Source: Burkholderia sp. HI2500 (GTDB lineage Bacteria > Pseudomonadota > Gammaproteobacteria > Burkholderiales > Burkholderiaceae). Taken from it: 64,000 nt of DNA. Both the position numbers and the translations under genes were made by a program. The notes under the pieces were generated by a model. That model searched no databases, was not told the DNA's origin, and worked only from the letters and a program-made list of their open reading frames with translations. The stretch lies in contig NZ_NKFL01000003.1 in NCBI RefSeq assembly GCF_002223055.1, positions 154,615-218,614 of the forward strand. The letters are read 5' to 3'. Positions within the stretch are counted from its first letter, which is position 1. Each line of letters opens with the position of its first letter. Shown here one piece after another: positions 1-8,251 of the stretch.

Positions 1-3000
1 TGCGGCTCGGACGACGCGGCGGCGCTGCCTGCCGCACCGCCGGCGAGCGGCGCGACCCAGCGTGCGAAGCCGTTCGTGAAGTCCGGCGTGAGGCCGATGC
101 CCATGTCGCCCCACGTGCGGGCGGCGAGGGTGTCGCCGCGGCGTACCGCGAGCGGCCCGAGCGTCGTGCCGACGAACTTCGCGATCGAGCCGTCCGGACC
201 GAACACCTGCGCGATTTCACCGGCGCCGGCCTCGACCTTCGCGCTCGCCGCGAACGGGTACTTCGTCGCGAGCGAGTTCTGGAACGGCTGGTAGACCTGC
301 GCGTTCCACACCTTGTTGACTTCGGCGCTGGCCGGCTGGATCACGACCGCGAAAGCCTGCATCAGCGGCCGCACCAGCAGCGGACGCAGCGACTTGCGTT
401 GCGAATCGGTGAGGCCCGTCAGCATCTGCTCGTCGACGAGCTTCAGCGAATCGGCGAGTTCCGACCCGTTGCCGTCGAGCGTCTGCTGCATCAGCTGGCG
501 TGCGCCCGGGCCCGGGTCGCCCTGGTTCTTGATCACGTTGAAGCGCGTGCGGACCTTCGACAGCGATTCCATGTAGCCCTTGAGCATCGACGTGCCGTCA
601 TGCAACGCGACGATCCGCGCGAGCCCGATGAACTCCTGGCCGATCGGACCCATCGGCACCTCGGCCGGATTGCCGTTGATGTCGATGTTGGCGGCCGCCA
701 CCTGGCCGGCCGGCGAGCGCGAGAACAGTTGCTTGACCCAGTTCACGACGCCCGTCTGCGCCTTCTTGATCGTCACGTTCGCGAGCGACGGGTTGTCCCA
801 CGAGGTCTGGTCGTACGCGGTCTCGAGGATCTTGCGGATCGGCGAATCCTGCGGGTCGCCGAGGCGGTTCATCCCGTCGACGGCCTGGCCGAAGCTGCTG
901 AAGCCCTGCACCGCGATGCCCTGCATGAACTTCTGCCAGTGCTGCGCGTACTCGGTCTTGTACATGCCGACCAGCGTCTTCTGGATCTGCTCGGGGCTGC
1001 CCTCGAGCGTCAGGTCGTCCTGCGTCGACGTGTTCAGCACCCAGTCCTTCGCCTGCAGTTCCTTGGTCGCCGCGTCGCGGATCGCCGGCTGCACGTAGTC
1101 GAACCACGCTTCGCGCGTGAACGTGCCCGGAATCGCGTAGCTGCCGGCCACGAGCCCCTGGTTACCGTCGCCGACGATGCGCGCGATGGTCATCGGCGCG
1201 AAGCGGGTCGACGCGCGTGCCTTGATTTCCTCATAGACGCGCTGGCGGGCCGGCATCCCGCGCACGACGTGGCGCAGGTTCTCGCGGGTCTGGTCGACGA
1301 GCGCGAGGTTCGCGTCGATCATTGGCCAGTCGTTGTCGTTCACGCGGGCGAGGTAGAACGAGATCATGCGCTCCGCGCTCTTGATCATCTCGTCACGCGG
1401 CATGTTGCCGCGATTCGTCTCGAGCCAGCCGCGCCAGAAGCGGGCGAGCTGGTCGGTCAGGTGCGCCTGCTCGACGTGGCGCTTGTCGGACAGCATCAGG
1501 TACGTCTTGAGCGCGTTGTACGCATCCTGCACGTTGGTCGGCGACGCGTCGCTGTAGAGGCCGCCCTGCGGTGCGGCCGGCTGCTGCGCTGCGGCCGGCG
1601 CGGCGCCGGACGCGGCCAGTGCGGCACCGGCCTGCGGCGCGGCGCCCGCCGCGTTCGTCGAGACCGGCATCGTGCCGCCCTGCACGGCGCCCGATTCGGG
1701 CGGGCGCGTCATCGGCACGAGCTGTTCGGGGTGCGCGTTCACGTCCTTCATGAACGACGCGAGGTTCTGCGACACCGGGGCCAGCAGGATCTGGCGCACG
1801 CCGTTGTAGTACTCGGTCAGCAGGTGCTGCTCGAGACGGTCGCCCTGGTACAGGCCGAGCGACACCGAAATCGGCTTGTCGCGGCGGAACTGCTCGAGCT
1901 GCTCGATCCGGTCCTCGAGGATGTCCATCGCCTGCAGGCGCGACTGCAGGTCGTTGCGGCCCTGCTGCAGGCGCGTGACGTTGTCGAGGTCGGCCTGCAC
2001 GTTCGCGACGAGCTGCTGGTTGCCGATCGTCGACCAGGTCCAGCCGCCGAGCGCGAGCGCGAGCGCCGCGACGAAGCCGAAGAAGGTCGCGTAGCGCAGC
2101 CGCGTCTTGGTCGGGCTCGCGAACTGCCGCACCGTCTGGCGGTCCGCGAAGATCACCTTCGAGAACAGGTCGCGCAGGAAGAAGCCGTTCTTCGAGAACG
2201 CGCTGTGCGGCTTCGGCAGCGCGGCGCCGTCGAGGCCGAAGCGATGCGCGATGCGCTGCGCGGCCGCGCTGTTGGTTTCGCCTTCCTGCAGCGCGCTGGT
2301 GAAGTAGAAGCCGCGGAAGATCGGCTTGTACTGGAACGGGTTGTTCTCGAACAGCGTCGCGAGGAACGCGCGCAGCGACGGCTTGATCGTCGAGAATTCG
2401 AGCGGGAAGCTCAACTGGCCCGGCGACAGCTGGTTGCCGCGCGACAGCGACAGCTGCGCGACGCTGATCTCCTTCAGCCCTTCGTAGAGTTCCTCGAAGT
2501 GCGTGTCGAACTGCGCGACGACGTCTCGCTTGTCGTCGGGTTCGTAGGGCAGGGTGGCGCCCCACACGCGGTCGTACTCGTGCTTGTCGCTGCTGCTGAA
2601 GAATTCGGTGAAGCCGGTGATCAGGTCGGCCTTCGTGAACATCACGTAGACCGGCGCGAACACTTCGAGCTTCTCCGTCAGCTCCTGAACGCGCTGGCGG
2701 AGGTTTTTCGCGAGGTTGATCGCGAATTCGGGGCGGTTGCCGGTGAGTTCGGCGATGCTCGCGGTGACGATGATGCCGTTGATCGGCGCCTTCGGGCGGT
2801 AGCGCTTGAGCAGGCCGAGGAAGCCGAGCCACTCGCTGCGGTCTTCTTCGTGCACCGAATAGCGGCCGGCCGTATCGAGCAGGATCCCCTCGGTCGTGAA
2901 GAACCAGTCGCAGTTACGCGTACCGCCGATGCCGTGGATCACGGCGCTGTTCTTGTCCGCGAACGGGAACTGCAGGCCGGAATTGAGCACGGCGCTGCTC

Positions 3001-3428
3001 TTGCCCGCGGCCGGGTTGCCGATCACGATGTACCACGGCAGTTCGTACAGCGCGGAGCCGCCCGACACCTGGCCGATCTTCGACGTCTTGATCGTCTTCA
3101 CCGCATCCGACAGGCGCGTGCGCAGCACGTCGAGGTCGGCCGTCTTCGCGTCGGGGGCGAGCGCGGCGGCGGCGGGCGCGGCGATCTTGCCGGTTTCCGC
3201 CTGCTCTTCCAGCACCTGGCCGAGCTGCTGGTTCGCGCGCTTCACGCGCCAGCGGCGCCACAGCGCGACGACGAGCCACAGCGCGAGGATCGCCGCGAAG
3301 GCGATCGCCGCCCACAGGAGCGGCAGCTGCAGCATGTCGGCGACGATGAAGAGGATGGCCGCTAGCGCGACGATCCCGACGATCGAGAGCGTACGCGGAT
3401 GAGTCAGCACGTTGAGGATGCGTTGCAT
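1..3428 (-). CDS. tssM: Type VI secretion system membrane-complex protein TssM (IcmF family), C-terminus cut by window edge
   Basis: About 1142 codons are present from the ATG at 3428; the frame runs open off position 1, so the C-terminus lies outside. TssM is the large inner-membrane ATPase-like component of the T6SS baseplate-anchoring complex, with TssJ and TssL. Seen: two hydrophobic segments at residues about 13-55, a Walker A motif GNPAAGKSS near residue 135, DTAGRY near residue 183, a third membrane segment near residue 450, then a long periplasmic region of the IcmF type. A Pro/Ala/Gly-rich linker sits in the periplasmic part near residues 570-620. The family is normally about 1200-1300 residues, so only the last part is missing. 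It lies downstream of a TagX-like peptidase on the same strand, with a 301-nt gap. The family call is secure; the subtype of T6SS cluster is not shown by this fragment. Confidence 0.95.
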   Translation of the reverse strand, partial: MQRILNVLTHPRTLSIVGIVALAAILFIVADMLQLPLLWAAIAFAAILALWLVVALWRRWRVKRANQQLGQVLEEQAETGKIAAPAAAALAPDAKTADLDVLRTRLSDAVKTIKTSKIGQVSGGSALYELPWYIVIGNPAAGKSSAVLNSGLQFPFADKNSAVIHGIGGTRNCDWFFTTEGILLDTAGRYSVHEEDRSEWLGFLGLLKRYRPKAPINGIIVTASIAELTGNRPEFAINLAKNLRQRVQELTEKLEVFAPVYVMFTKADLITGFTEFFSSSDKHEYDRVWGATLPYEPDDKRDVVAQFDTHFEELYEGLKEISVAQLSLSRGNQLSPGQLSFPLEFSTIKPSLRAFLATLFENNPFQYKPIFRGFYFTSALQEGETNSAAAQRIAHRFGLDGAALPKPHSAFSKNGFFLRDLFSKVIFADRQTVRQFASPTKTRLRYATFFGFVAALALALGGWTWSTIGNQQLVANVQADLDNVTRLQQGRNDLQSRLQAMDILEDRIEQLEQFRRDKPISVSLGLYQGDRLEQHLLTEYYNGVRQILLAPVSQNLASFMKDVNAHPEQLVPMTRPPESGAVQGGTMPVSTNAAGAAPQAGAALAASGAAPAAAQQPAAPQGGLYSDASPTNVQDAYNALKTYLMLSDKRHVEQAHLTDQLARFWRGWLETNRGNMPRDEMIKSAERMISFYLARVNDNDWPMIDANLALVDQTRENLRHVVRGMPARQRVYEEIKARASTRFAPMTIARIVGDGNQGLVAGSYAIPGTFTREAWFDYVQPAIRDAATKELQAKDWVLNTSTQDDLTLEGSPEQIQKTLVGMYKTEYAQHWQKFMQGIAVQGFSSFGQAVDGMNRLGDPQDSPIRKILETAYDQTSWDNPSLANVTIKKAQTGVVNWVKQLFSRSPAGQVAAANIDINGNPAEVPMGPIGQEFIGLARIVALHDGTSMLKGYMESLSKVRTRFNVIKNQGDPGPGARQLMQQTLDGNGSELADSLKLVDEQMLTGLTDSQRKSLRPLLVRPLMQAFAVVIQPASAEVNKVWNAQVYQPFQNSLATKYPFAASAKVEAGAGEIAQVFGPDGSIAKFVGTTLGPLAVRRGDTLAARTWGDMGIGLTPDFTNGFARWVAPLAGGAAGSAAASSEP

Positions 3429-3729
3429 AGGACGTTCAGGTTCCGGTGCGATTCGATGAGGCGACGCAGGCGCGCCGAGCGGCAAGGGTGGCGCCGCGAT
3501 GTGTCGCCATGCTGTCAAACGGGATGAAGGGGGCTGGCATCAATGCGCCCGCGGCATCGGAGAAGGCGCGCGCATTAACGAAAGGACGCTGTGAGATTTA
3601 AAACGGAAGCGGCGGCCGGAAAAAATCGCGCACCGGAATGCATGATTTTTTGCGCCGCCCATATCGTTTCCTGCCGGGATATTAAAAAGCCCCATGCCGC
3701 CCTCATTATTTCCTGTCCGGCAGCCCTGG
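3429..3729 (-). other. Intergenic region between the M15 peptidase gene and tssM, with a long stem-loop
   Basis: This is a 301-nt gap with no convincing gene. It contains an imperfect inverted repeat whose arms are about 3611-3627 (GGCGGC, then AAAAAATC) and 3644-3659 (GATTTTTT, then GCCGCC), around a 16-nt loop. The AAAAAATC/GATTTTTT part is perfect. It could be a terminator-like or processing element inside the T6SS transcript upstream of tssM, or part of a tssM promoter region. No clear -35/-10 pair was found. Confidence 0.5.
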
Positions 3730-4575
3730 CTAGCTGCCGCGTCCCAGTTTAAAACCGGGTTTATGGTATTCCACGTGCCCGAGATCCATCATTTTCCAGC
3801 GGCCCCCCCAGGTCAGGCCAACCTGTTCGGCGACCTGGCCATACAACTGGTAGCCGCGCATCGCCCACGGATCTTTCTCGGAGATGACCAGCTTGCCGTC
3901 GCGCAGGAATGCGTTGTCGGCCGCCAGCCCGAATTGGTGATAACTCTGGAAGGCGGCCGCGTTGGTCACGTTGGTGCCCATCTGCGCCAGCCGGTTCTGC
4001 CGTTCCGGGCTCCGATAACCTTCCAGCAACGCCATTTCATAACCATATTGTTCGTGCATGATCTTGTAGACCAGCAGCAAACGCGTACGGAAATCCGGAT
4101 CCAGCAGGTTCCAGTCGCGGCTCGCATCCTTCAGCGCCGGGCGTACCTGTTCGACTTCCTTGGTGGCGAAGACTTCCGGCGGCAGCGGCGGGGGCGGCAC
4201 GAGTTGTTCGCCCTGCAGCAGCGCGGCGATCTTCTCGTCGGGCACGCGCGCCGTGTCGTCGTACTGGAACAATTGCCGGCCGCGTAACGCAATGGCGACC
4301 AATGGCGGCGTCGCAAGAATACCTGCCGATACCATAATCATCAAGCGCCGGCGAACCAGTAAATTTTGCACGTCGTTTAAAGCGCCGCGCGTAGCGCTTG
4401 CCGATTTAACAATCTGACTTCGCGTACGCGAGGCGCGATCGTTCGCGCGGCGCGTTAGACGGCCGTGAAACTGGGCGACGGATTCGAATACGGTCGCGCG
4501 GATACCCGGTAAAAGCAACAGTGCCGCAACCGCTACGGCAAGGGCGAAATAGGCGACGAGTGCGACGGCAATCAA
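3730..4575 (-). CDS. tagX: TagX-like M15-family (VanY/endolysin fold) peptidoglycan peptidase next to tssM
   Basis: The product is 281 aa. Zinc peptidase family M15 motifs are clear: EGYRSPERQ at about 185-193, SYHQFGLAAD with likely ligands H213 and D220, and DLGHVEY with D264 and H267. Two hydrophobic segments at about 3-24 and 78-97 precede the catalytic domain, so it is probably membrane anchored with the domain in the periplasm. In Acinetobacter, TagX is a T6SS-encoded L,D-endopeptidase that opens peptidoglycan for assembly, and related M15 proteins occur in Burkholderia T6SS loci. The position directly upstream of tssM supports that role here. The apparent start is TTG with GGGGA about 8 nt upstream; no ATG exists in frame before residue 79. 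The family is secure; the endopeptidase specificity is inferred from context. Confidence 0.8.
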   Translation of the reverse strand: MIAVALVAYFALAVAVAALLLLPGIRATVFESVAQFHGRLTRRANDRASRTRSQIVKSASATRGALNDVQNLLVRRRLMIMVSAGILATPPLVAIALRGRQLFQYDDTARVPDEKIAALLQGEQLVPPPPLPPEVFATKEVEQVRPALKDASRDWNLLDPDFRTRLLLVYKIMHEQYGYEMALLEGYRSPERQNRLAQMGTNVTNAAAFQSYHQFGLAADNAFLRDGKLVISEKDPWAMRGYQLYGQVAEQVGLTWGGRWKMMDLGHVEYHKPGFKLGRGS

Positions 4576-4696
4576 AGAAATCCCCGGAAATTGGAATTGA
4601 TTGTGTTTTGCAATGCTTGCTCTTAGAATCAGGCTGCTTCGAGAGGCCGGGCTATATTATCGCGGTGAATTAAACCAGGATTCAATGAGACGCTGA

Positions 4697-5668
4697 ATGA
4701 GTGCGCCGGAAAATTCAAATTCGAAATCTCCGCCCAGCCTGCTGTCCGATACCAAACCGGCAGGCGACGGAGCTCAGCAGTCGCGCATTCTCGCGAATCT
4801 GGAAGGACGTGTCACGCCGCCGGCCGAGGCGCCGCGCCGTTCGCTGAAGGCGCCGATCGCCGCCGTCGTGGCCCTGGTGGTCGCCGTCGGCGGCTGGGGC
4901 GCATGGCGCATGCAGCATGCGGGCGAGCAGGCCCCCGCCGTCACGGCCGAGGCTGCGCCGGCAGCCGCCGCGCCGGCGAAGGCCGCAGCGGCCAGCGATG
5001 CCGCCGTGCAGGTCGCGCAGAATGCCGCGTCCGCCGCATCCGCCGTGCAACCGGCCACGATCGTCAACGACGACGCAGCTTCCCGAACCGTTGCATCCGC
5101 ATCGTCCGCGTCCGCCGCGGACAACAGCCGCCTGTCGCGAGCGCTCGCCAATGGCGCCGACGACGCATCGGGTGCGGCCACGGCCGGTGCGGCCGCCGCC
5201 GCTGCTGCCGCGACGACCAAAACCGCGAAGGCCGACGCCGCGAAGGGCGACGCCGCGAAGAGCGCGAAGATCGCCGCGCACGGCAAGACCGATACGAAGG
5301 CCGACACGAAAGCCGAGGCCCGCAAGCGTCACAAGGAACAGCAGGCCGAGCTCGCGCAGGCGAAGAAGCATCGCGACGCGACGCCGGCCCGTACCGCGAA
5401 GGCGGGCGGCAAGGACGATCCGGATGCGGACCTGCTCGCGGCGCTCGTCGCGCGCACGAAGCCGGCCGACAAGAAGCTCGCCGCGCAGAAGGCGCAGGCC
5501 GTGCCGACCAAGACGGCCGCGACGACCGGCTCGCTGGCGTCGCGCGTGAAGGAGTGTTCGGAGCGCGGTTTCTTCGAGGATCAACTGTGCCGCTGGCGCG
5601 TCTGCGATGGTCACTGGGGCAAGGATCCCGCGTGCCCGAGCGCCGCGCAGTCGGAGACGCGGCAGTAA
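4697..5668 (+). CDS. Unknown Ala-rich single-pass membrane protein with a C-terminal Cys motif, divergent from tagX
   Basis: The product is 323 aa and I do not recognise a named family. It has a hydrophilic N-terminus, one transmembrane segment at about residues 50-68 (APIAAVVALVVAVGGWGAW), a long low-complexity Ala/Lys/Asp-rich stretch at about 80-280, and a compact C-terminus with four cysteines (ECSERGFFEDQLCRWRVC, then PAC). The order suggests a short cytoplasmic tail, a membrane anchor, a long periplasmic spacer and a small disulfide-bonded head. It is divergent from the TagX-like peptidase, separated by 121 nt, and closes the T6SS side of the window. A role as a T6SS accessory protein is only a guess from position. 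The reading frame is supported by codon bias and by a C-terminus that looks like a folded domain. Confidence 0.75.
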   Translation: MSAPENSNSKSPPSLLSDTKPAGDGAQQSRILANLEGRVTPPAEAPRRSLKAPIAAVVALVVAVGGWGAWRMQHAGEQAPAVTAEAAPAAAAPAKAAAASDAAVQVAQNAASAASAVQPATIVNDDAASRTVASASSASAADNSRLSRALANGADDASGAATAGAAAAAAAATTKTAKADAAKGDAAKSAKIAAHGKTDTKADTKAEARKRHKEQQAELAQAKKHRDATPARTAKAGGKDDPDADLLAALVARTKPADKKLAAQKAQAVPTKTAATTGSLASRVKECSERGFFEDQLCRWRVCDGHWGKDPACPSAAQSETRQ

Positions 5669-5876
5669 CGCGTCCTGCGCGTGTCGACCCGCCGCACCTG
5701 CGCCGCCCGTTGGGCGGCGCGTTGCTTTTGGGGGCCGCGGAACCGGACGGTATGATGCGGCGTGACGCTGTCACCGGCGCGTCATGCCCGTCGGGCATAC
5801 GTCTCCTTTCCATTTCCGGCGCGGGTGCGCGACCCGTTTTGCGCAGCGCGCCGTGTGCAGCACGACCTTCGACACG

Positions 5877-6902
5877 ATGGACCTGATCGTACAGACTTAC
5901 GGCGCCGATACGTCCGGCATGGTGTGCGGATTCCGCTTCGTTCCCGGCGGCTCCGGCGCGACGCTCGATGCGGACGCGGCTGCCGCGTGGCTGCGCACGT
6001 GCCGCGCGCACGATGCCGCGTCGGACGATTTCGTCTGGCTGCACTTCAATCTCGCGCACGGCGCGAGCGAGCGCTGGATGCGCACGCATCTCGAGCTGCC
6101 CGACAGCTTCTTCGAATTCCTCCACGAAGGCTCGCGCTCGACGCGCATCGAGCAGGAGGACGGCGCGTTGCGCGCGATCGTCAACGACGTGATGTTCAAC
6201 CTCGAACTGACGCCGTCGGAGATCGCGACGCTGTTCGTCCACGTCGAGCGGCGCATCATGGTCACCGCGCGGCTCAAGCCGCTGCGCTCGGTCGACACGC
6301 TGCGCGCGTGCGTGCGCGACGGCGAGCAGTTCAGGTCGCCCGCGGAACTGCTCGTGCACCTGCTGCGCGACCAGGCCGACCTGCTGATCCAGATCATGCG
6401 GCGCACGAGCGTCGACGTCGACCGCATCGAGGATCGCTTCCTGTCGCAGCGGCTCACGTCGAGCCGCATCGAGCTCGGCGCGATGCGCCGCACGCTGACG
6501 CGCCTGCAGCGCATGCTCGCGCCCGAGCCCGGGTCGATCTTCCGGCTGCTCGCGAAGCCGCCCGCGTGGCTGCATCTCGAAGACGTGCAGGAGCTGCGCG
6601 AATCCACCGAAGAGTTCTCGCTGGTGCTCGCCGATCTGGCCGGGCTCAACGAGCGGATCAAGCTGTTGCAGGAAGAGATCGGTTCGCGTCTCGACGAGCA
6701 GAACAACCGGACGCTGTTCACGCTGACGCTCGTGACCGTGATCGCGCTGCCGATCAACATCGTCGCCGGCTTCTTCGGGATGAACGTCGGCGGCGTGCCG
6801 TTCTCGGAGAACAAGCACGGCTTCTGGCTGATGGTGCTGCTCGTCGCGGGTTTCACGGCGCTCGCCGCGTGGTGGGCGTTCCGTCGGCGCGACGACCGCT
6901 AG
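5877..6902 (+). CDS. zntB: CorA/ZntB-type divalent cation transporter
   Basis: The product is 341 aa from the ATG at 5877; an earlier in-frame ATG at 5784 would add 31 residues that do not look like the family. This is the CorA metal ion transporter superfamily: a long acidic and helical cytoplasmic domain, then two C-terminal transmembrane helices, with the signature GMNVGG after the first. CorA proteins are pentameric inner-membrane channels for Mg2+, Co2+ or Ni2+, while the ZntB branch moves Zn2+ with protons. The N-terminal style fits the ZntB branch, but the ion cannot be decided from sequence alone. It stands alone as a single transcription unit. Confidence 0.85.
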   Translation: MDLIVQTYGADTSGMVCGFRFVPGGSGATLDADAAAAWLRTCRAHDAASDDFVWLHFNLAHGASERWMRTHLELPDSFFEFLHEGSRSTRIEQEDGALRAIVNDVMFNLELTPSEIATLFVHVERRIMVTARLKPLRSVDTLRACVRDGEQFRSPAELLVHLLRDQADLLIQIMRRTSVDVDRIEDRFLSQRLTSSRIELGAMRRTLTRLQRMLAPEPGSIFRLLAKPPAWLHLEDVQELRESTEEFSLVLADLAGLNERIKLLQEEIGSRLDEQNNRTLFTLTLVTVIALPINIVAGFFGMNVGGVPFSENKHGFWLMVLLVAGFTALAAWWAFRRRDDR

Positions 6903-6934
6903 CACCATCGGCGCCGTATCGACGCATCGACACG

Positions 6935-7087
6935 TCAGCGCAGCAGCGCGATCGCGCGTTCGCCGATCACCATCCCGAGCAGGCCCACGAGCGCGACGAG
7001 CGGCGGGGCGGGCGAGCGCACGTGCAGCAGTGCGTACACCACGCCGACGCCGAGGCCCACCGCGAGCGAAGTCACGTAATCCATCAT
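6935..7087 (-). CDS. XapX-domain small membrane protein (50 aa)
   Basis: This 50-codon gene starts MMDYVTSLAVGLGVGVVYAL and continues with the segment RSPAPPLVALVGLLGMVIGE. That is the pattern of the XapX (DUF1427) family of very short two-helix membrane proteins. A good Shine-Dalgarno sequence (GGGAGA) lies 7-8 nt before the first of two consecutive ATG codons; the ATG at 7084 is also possible. It follows the quinone reductase gene on the same strand with a 24-nt gap, so the two are probably co-transcribed. The biochemical role of XapX is unknown. XapX genes are often found beside hydrolase or reductase genes in proteobacteria. Confidence 0.85.
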   Translation of the reverse strand: MMDYVTSLAVGLGVGVVYALLHVRSPAPPLVALVGLLGMVIGERAIALLR

Positions 7088-7111
7088 GGCAGTCTCCCGT
7101 GTGGTCCGGCG

Positions 7112-8089
7112 TCAGGGCTTGAGGATGACGCGCTCGCGCGCACCGGCCAGCACGGCGCGATACGCGTCGTGTGCGCGCTCGAGCGGGTACACGTAGTCGT
7201 CGCCGATCGGGAATGGGCGCAGCGTGCCGTTGCCGAAGCCGGGCGCGAGCGTGTCGAGGATCTGCGCGACCGTGGCGCCGCCGAGCTGCAGCGAATCCAC
7301 GCCCACGAACGTGTGCTGGCCGCGATAGAACGTGAAGATGTCGAACGGCACGCTGCGGTCGATCGTCGAGATGAAGATCTGCCGCGCACCGATCGCCATC
7401 GACGCGTTCGCCGCTTCGAAGTACGGGCTGCCGACCGTGTTGTAGACGATGTCCGCGCCGTGGCCGCCGGTTGCCGCGCGCACCGCGTCGGCCACCGGTT
7501 CTTTTGACGCGTCGATCATGTGCACGTCGCCCGATGCGTGGCCGCGATAGCCGCCGGCGCTGCGCTCGACGCCGATCACGGTCGCACCGTGCGCGCTCGC
7601 GAGCTGGATCGCCGCCTGGCCGACCTTCCCGTTCGCACCGAACACGAGCACGACTTCGCCGGCCGTCGGCATGCCGGCGCGGCGCAAGCCTTCGTACGCG
7701 GTGACGAACGGCACGCCGACGCCGGCCGCTTCGTCGAGCGTCAGCACGGCGGGCTTGCGGCGCACCAGGGCCGCGTCGAGCACGAGCCATTCTGCATGCG
7801 AGCCGTCGCGATGCACGCCGAGATCGCCGCCCGAGCCCCACACCGGCGCGCCGATCCAACCGTCCGGGCCGCTGCGCACGATGCCGGCCCAGTCGCGCCC
7901 GGGCGTGCGCGGCCATACCGCGTGCGGCATGCGGCCGAGCGCGGCTTTCACGTCGCTCGGGTTCACGCCGGCCGCGCGCACCTCGATCAGCATCTGGCCG
8001 TCGGCCGGGACGGGCGGGTCGATTTCCCTGACGCGCGCGTCGAGCGACTCGATGTCGGCGGCGGGGGCGTCGAAGCGGATGCTGCGCAT
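7112..8089 (-). CDS. Medium-chain NADPH:quinone reductase / zinc-independent alcohol dehydrogenase-like protein
   Basis: The product is 325 aa of the MDR superfamily, quinone oxidoreductase branch. An N-terminal GroES-like domain contains AAGVNPSDVKAALGRMP and TPGRDWAGIV. A Rossmann domain contains VLVFGANGKVGQAAIQLA for NADPH binding. The cysteines that hold structural zinc in classical alcohol dehydrogenases are absent, as expected for quinone reductases. The start at 8089 has GGAGA 5-9 nt upstream. It is divergent from a LysR regulator (162-nt gap) that carries a perfect T-N11-A palindrome, so that regulator probably controls it. The physiological substrate is unknown. Confidence 0.88.
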   Translation of the reverse strand: MRSIRFDAPAADIESLDARVREIDPPVPADGQMLIEVRAAGVNPSDVKAALGRMPHAVWPRTPGRDWAGIVRSGPDGWIGAPVWGSGGDLGVHRDGSHAEWLVLDAALVRRKPAVLTLDEAAGVGVPFVTAYEGLRRAGMPTAGEVVLVFGANGKVGQAAIQLASAHGATVIGVERSAGGYRGHASGDVHMIDASKEPVADAVRAATGGHGADIVYNTVGSPYFEAANASMAIGARQIFISTIDRSVPFDIFTFYRGQHTFVGVDSLQLGGATVAQILDTLAPGFGNGTLRPFPIGDDYVYPLERAHDAYRAVLAGARERVILKP

Positions 8090-8216
8090 GATGATCTCCG
8101 TGGCGGATGGCTGTCGCGCGGCCCAATGGGGGCGGTGCGTGCAGCGAGTGGAAAGGGTGCATGCAGTCTAGTCGGCCCGGTTTGACGCGGAAACGCGCAA
8201 AGGCGGATGATTGCTT

Positions 8217-8229
8217 TGCGTTAAACGCA
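8217..8229. promoter_or_regulatory. Perfect LysR-type T-N11-A palindrome in the divergent promoter
   Basis: TGCGT-TAA-ACGCA is a perfect palindrome with the T-N11-A spacing of LysR operators. It lies 22 nt before the LysR start codon and about 130 nt from the quinone reductase start. This fits an autoregulatory and activating site. Confidence 0.6.
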
Positions 8230-8251
8230 TAGCCAATTTCGAAGGCACCGA

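Noticed and set aside
399..3365. A 988-codon open frame on the plus strand across the tssM region
   Set aside because: It is antisense to tssM, is extremely rich in Arg, Glu, Val and Ala with no recognisable domain, and arises from the high third-position GC of the real gene.
5064..8162. A 1032-codon open frame on the minus strand across the ZntB and quinone reductase genes
   Set aside because: It overlaps several well-supported genes on both strands and its translation is low-complexity Arg-rich sequence. The real minus-strand genes there are at 6935-7087 and 7112-8089.
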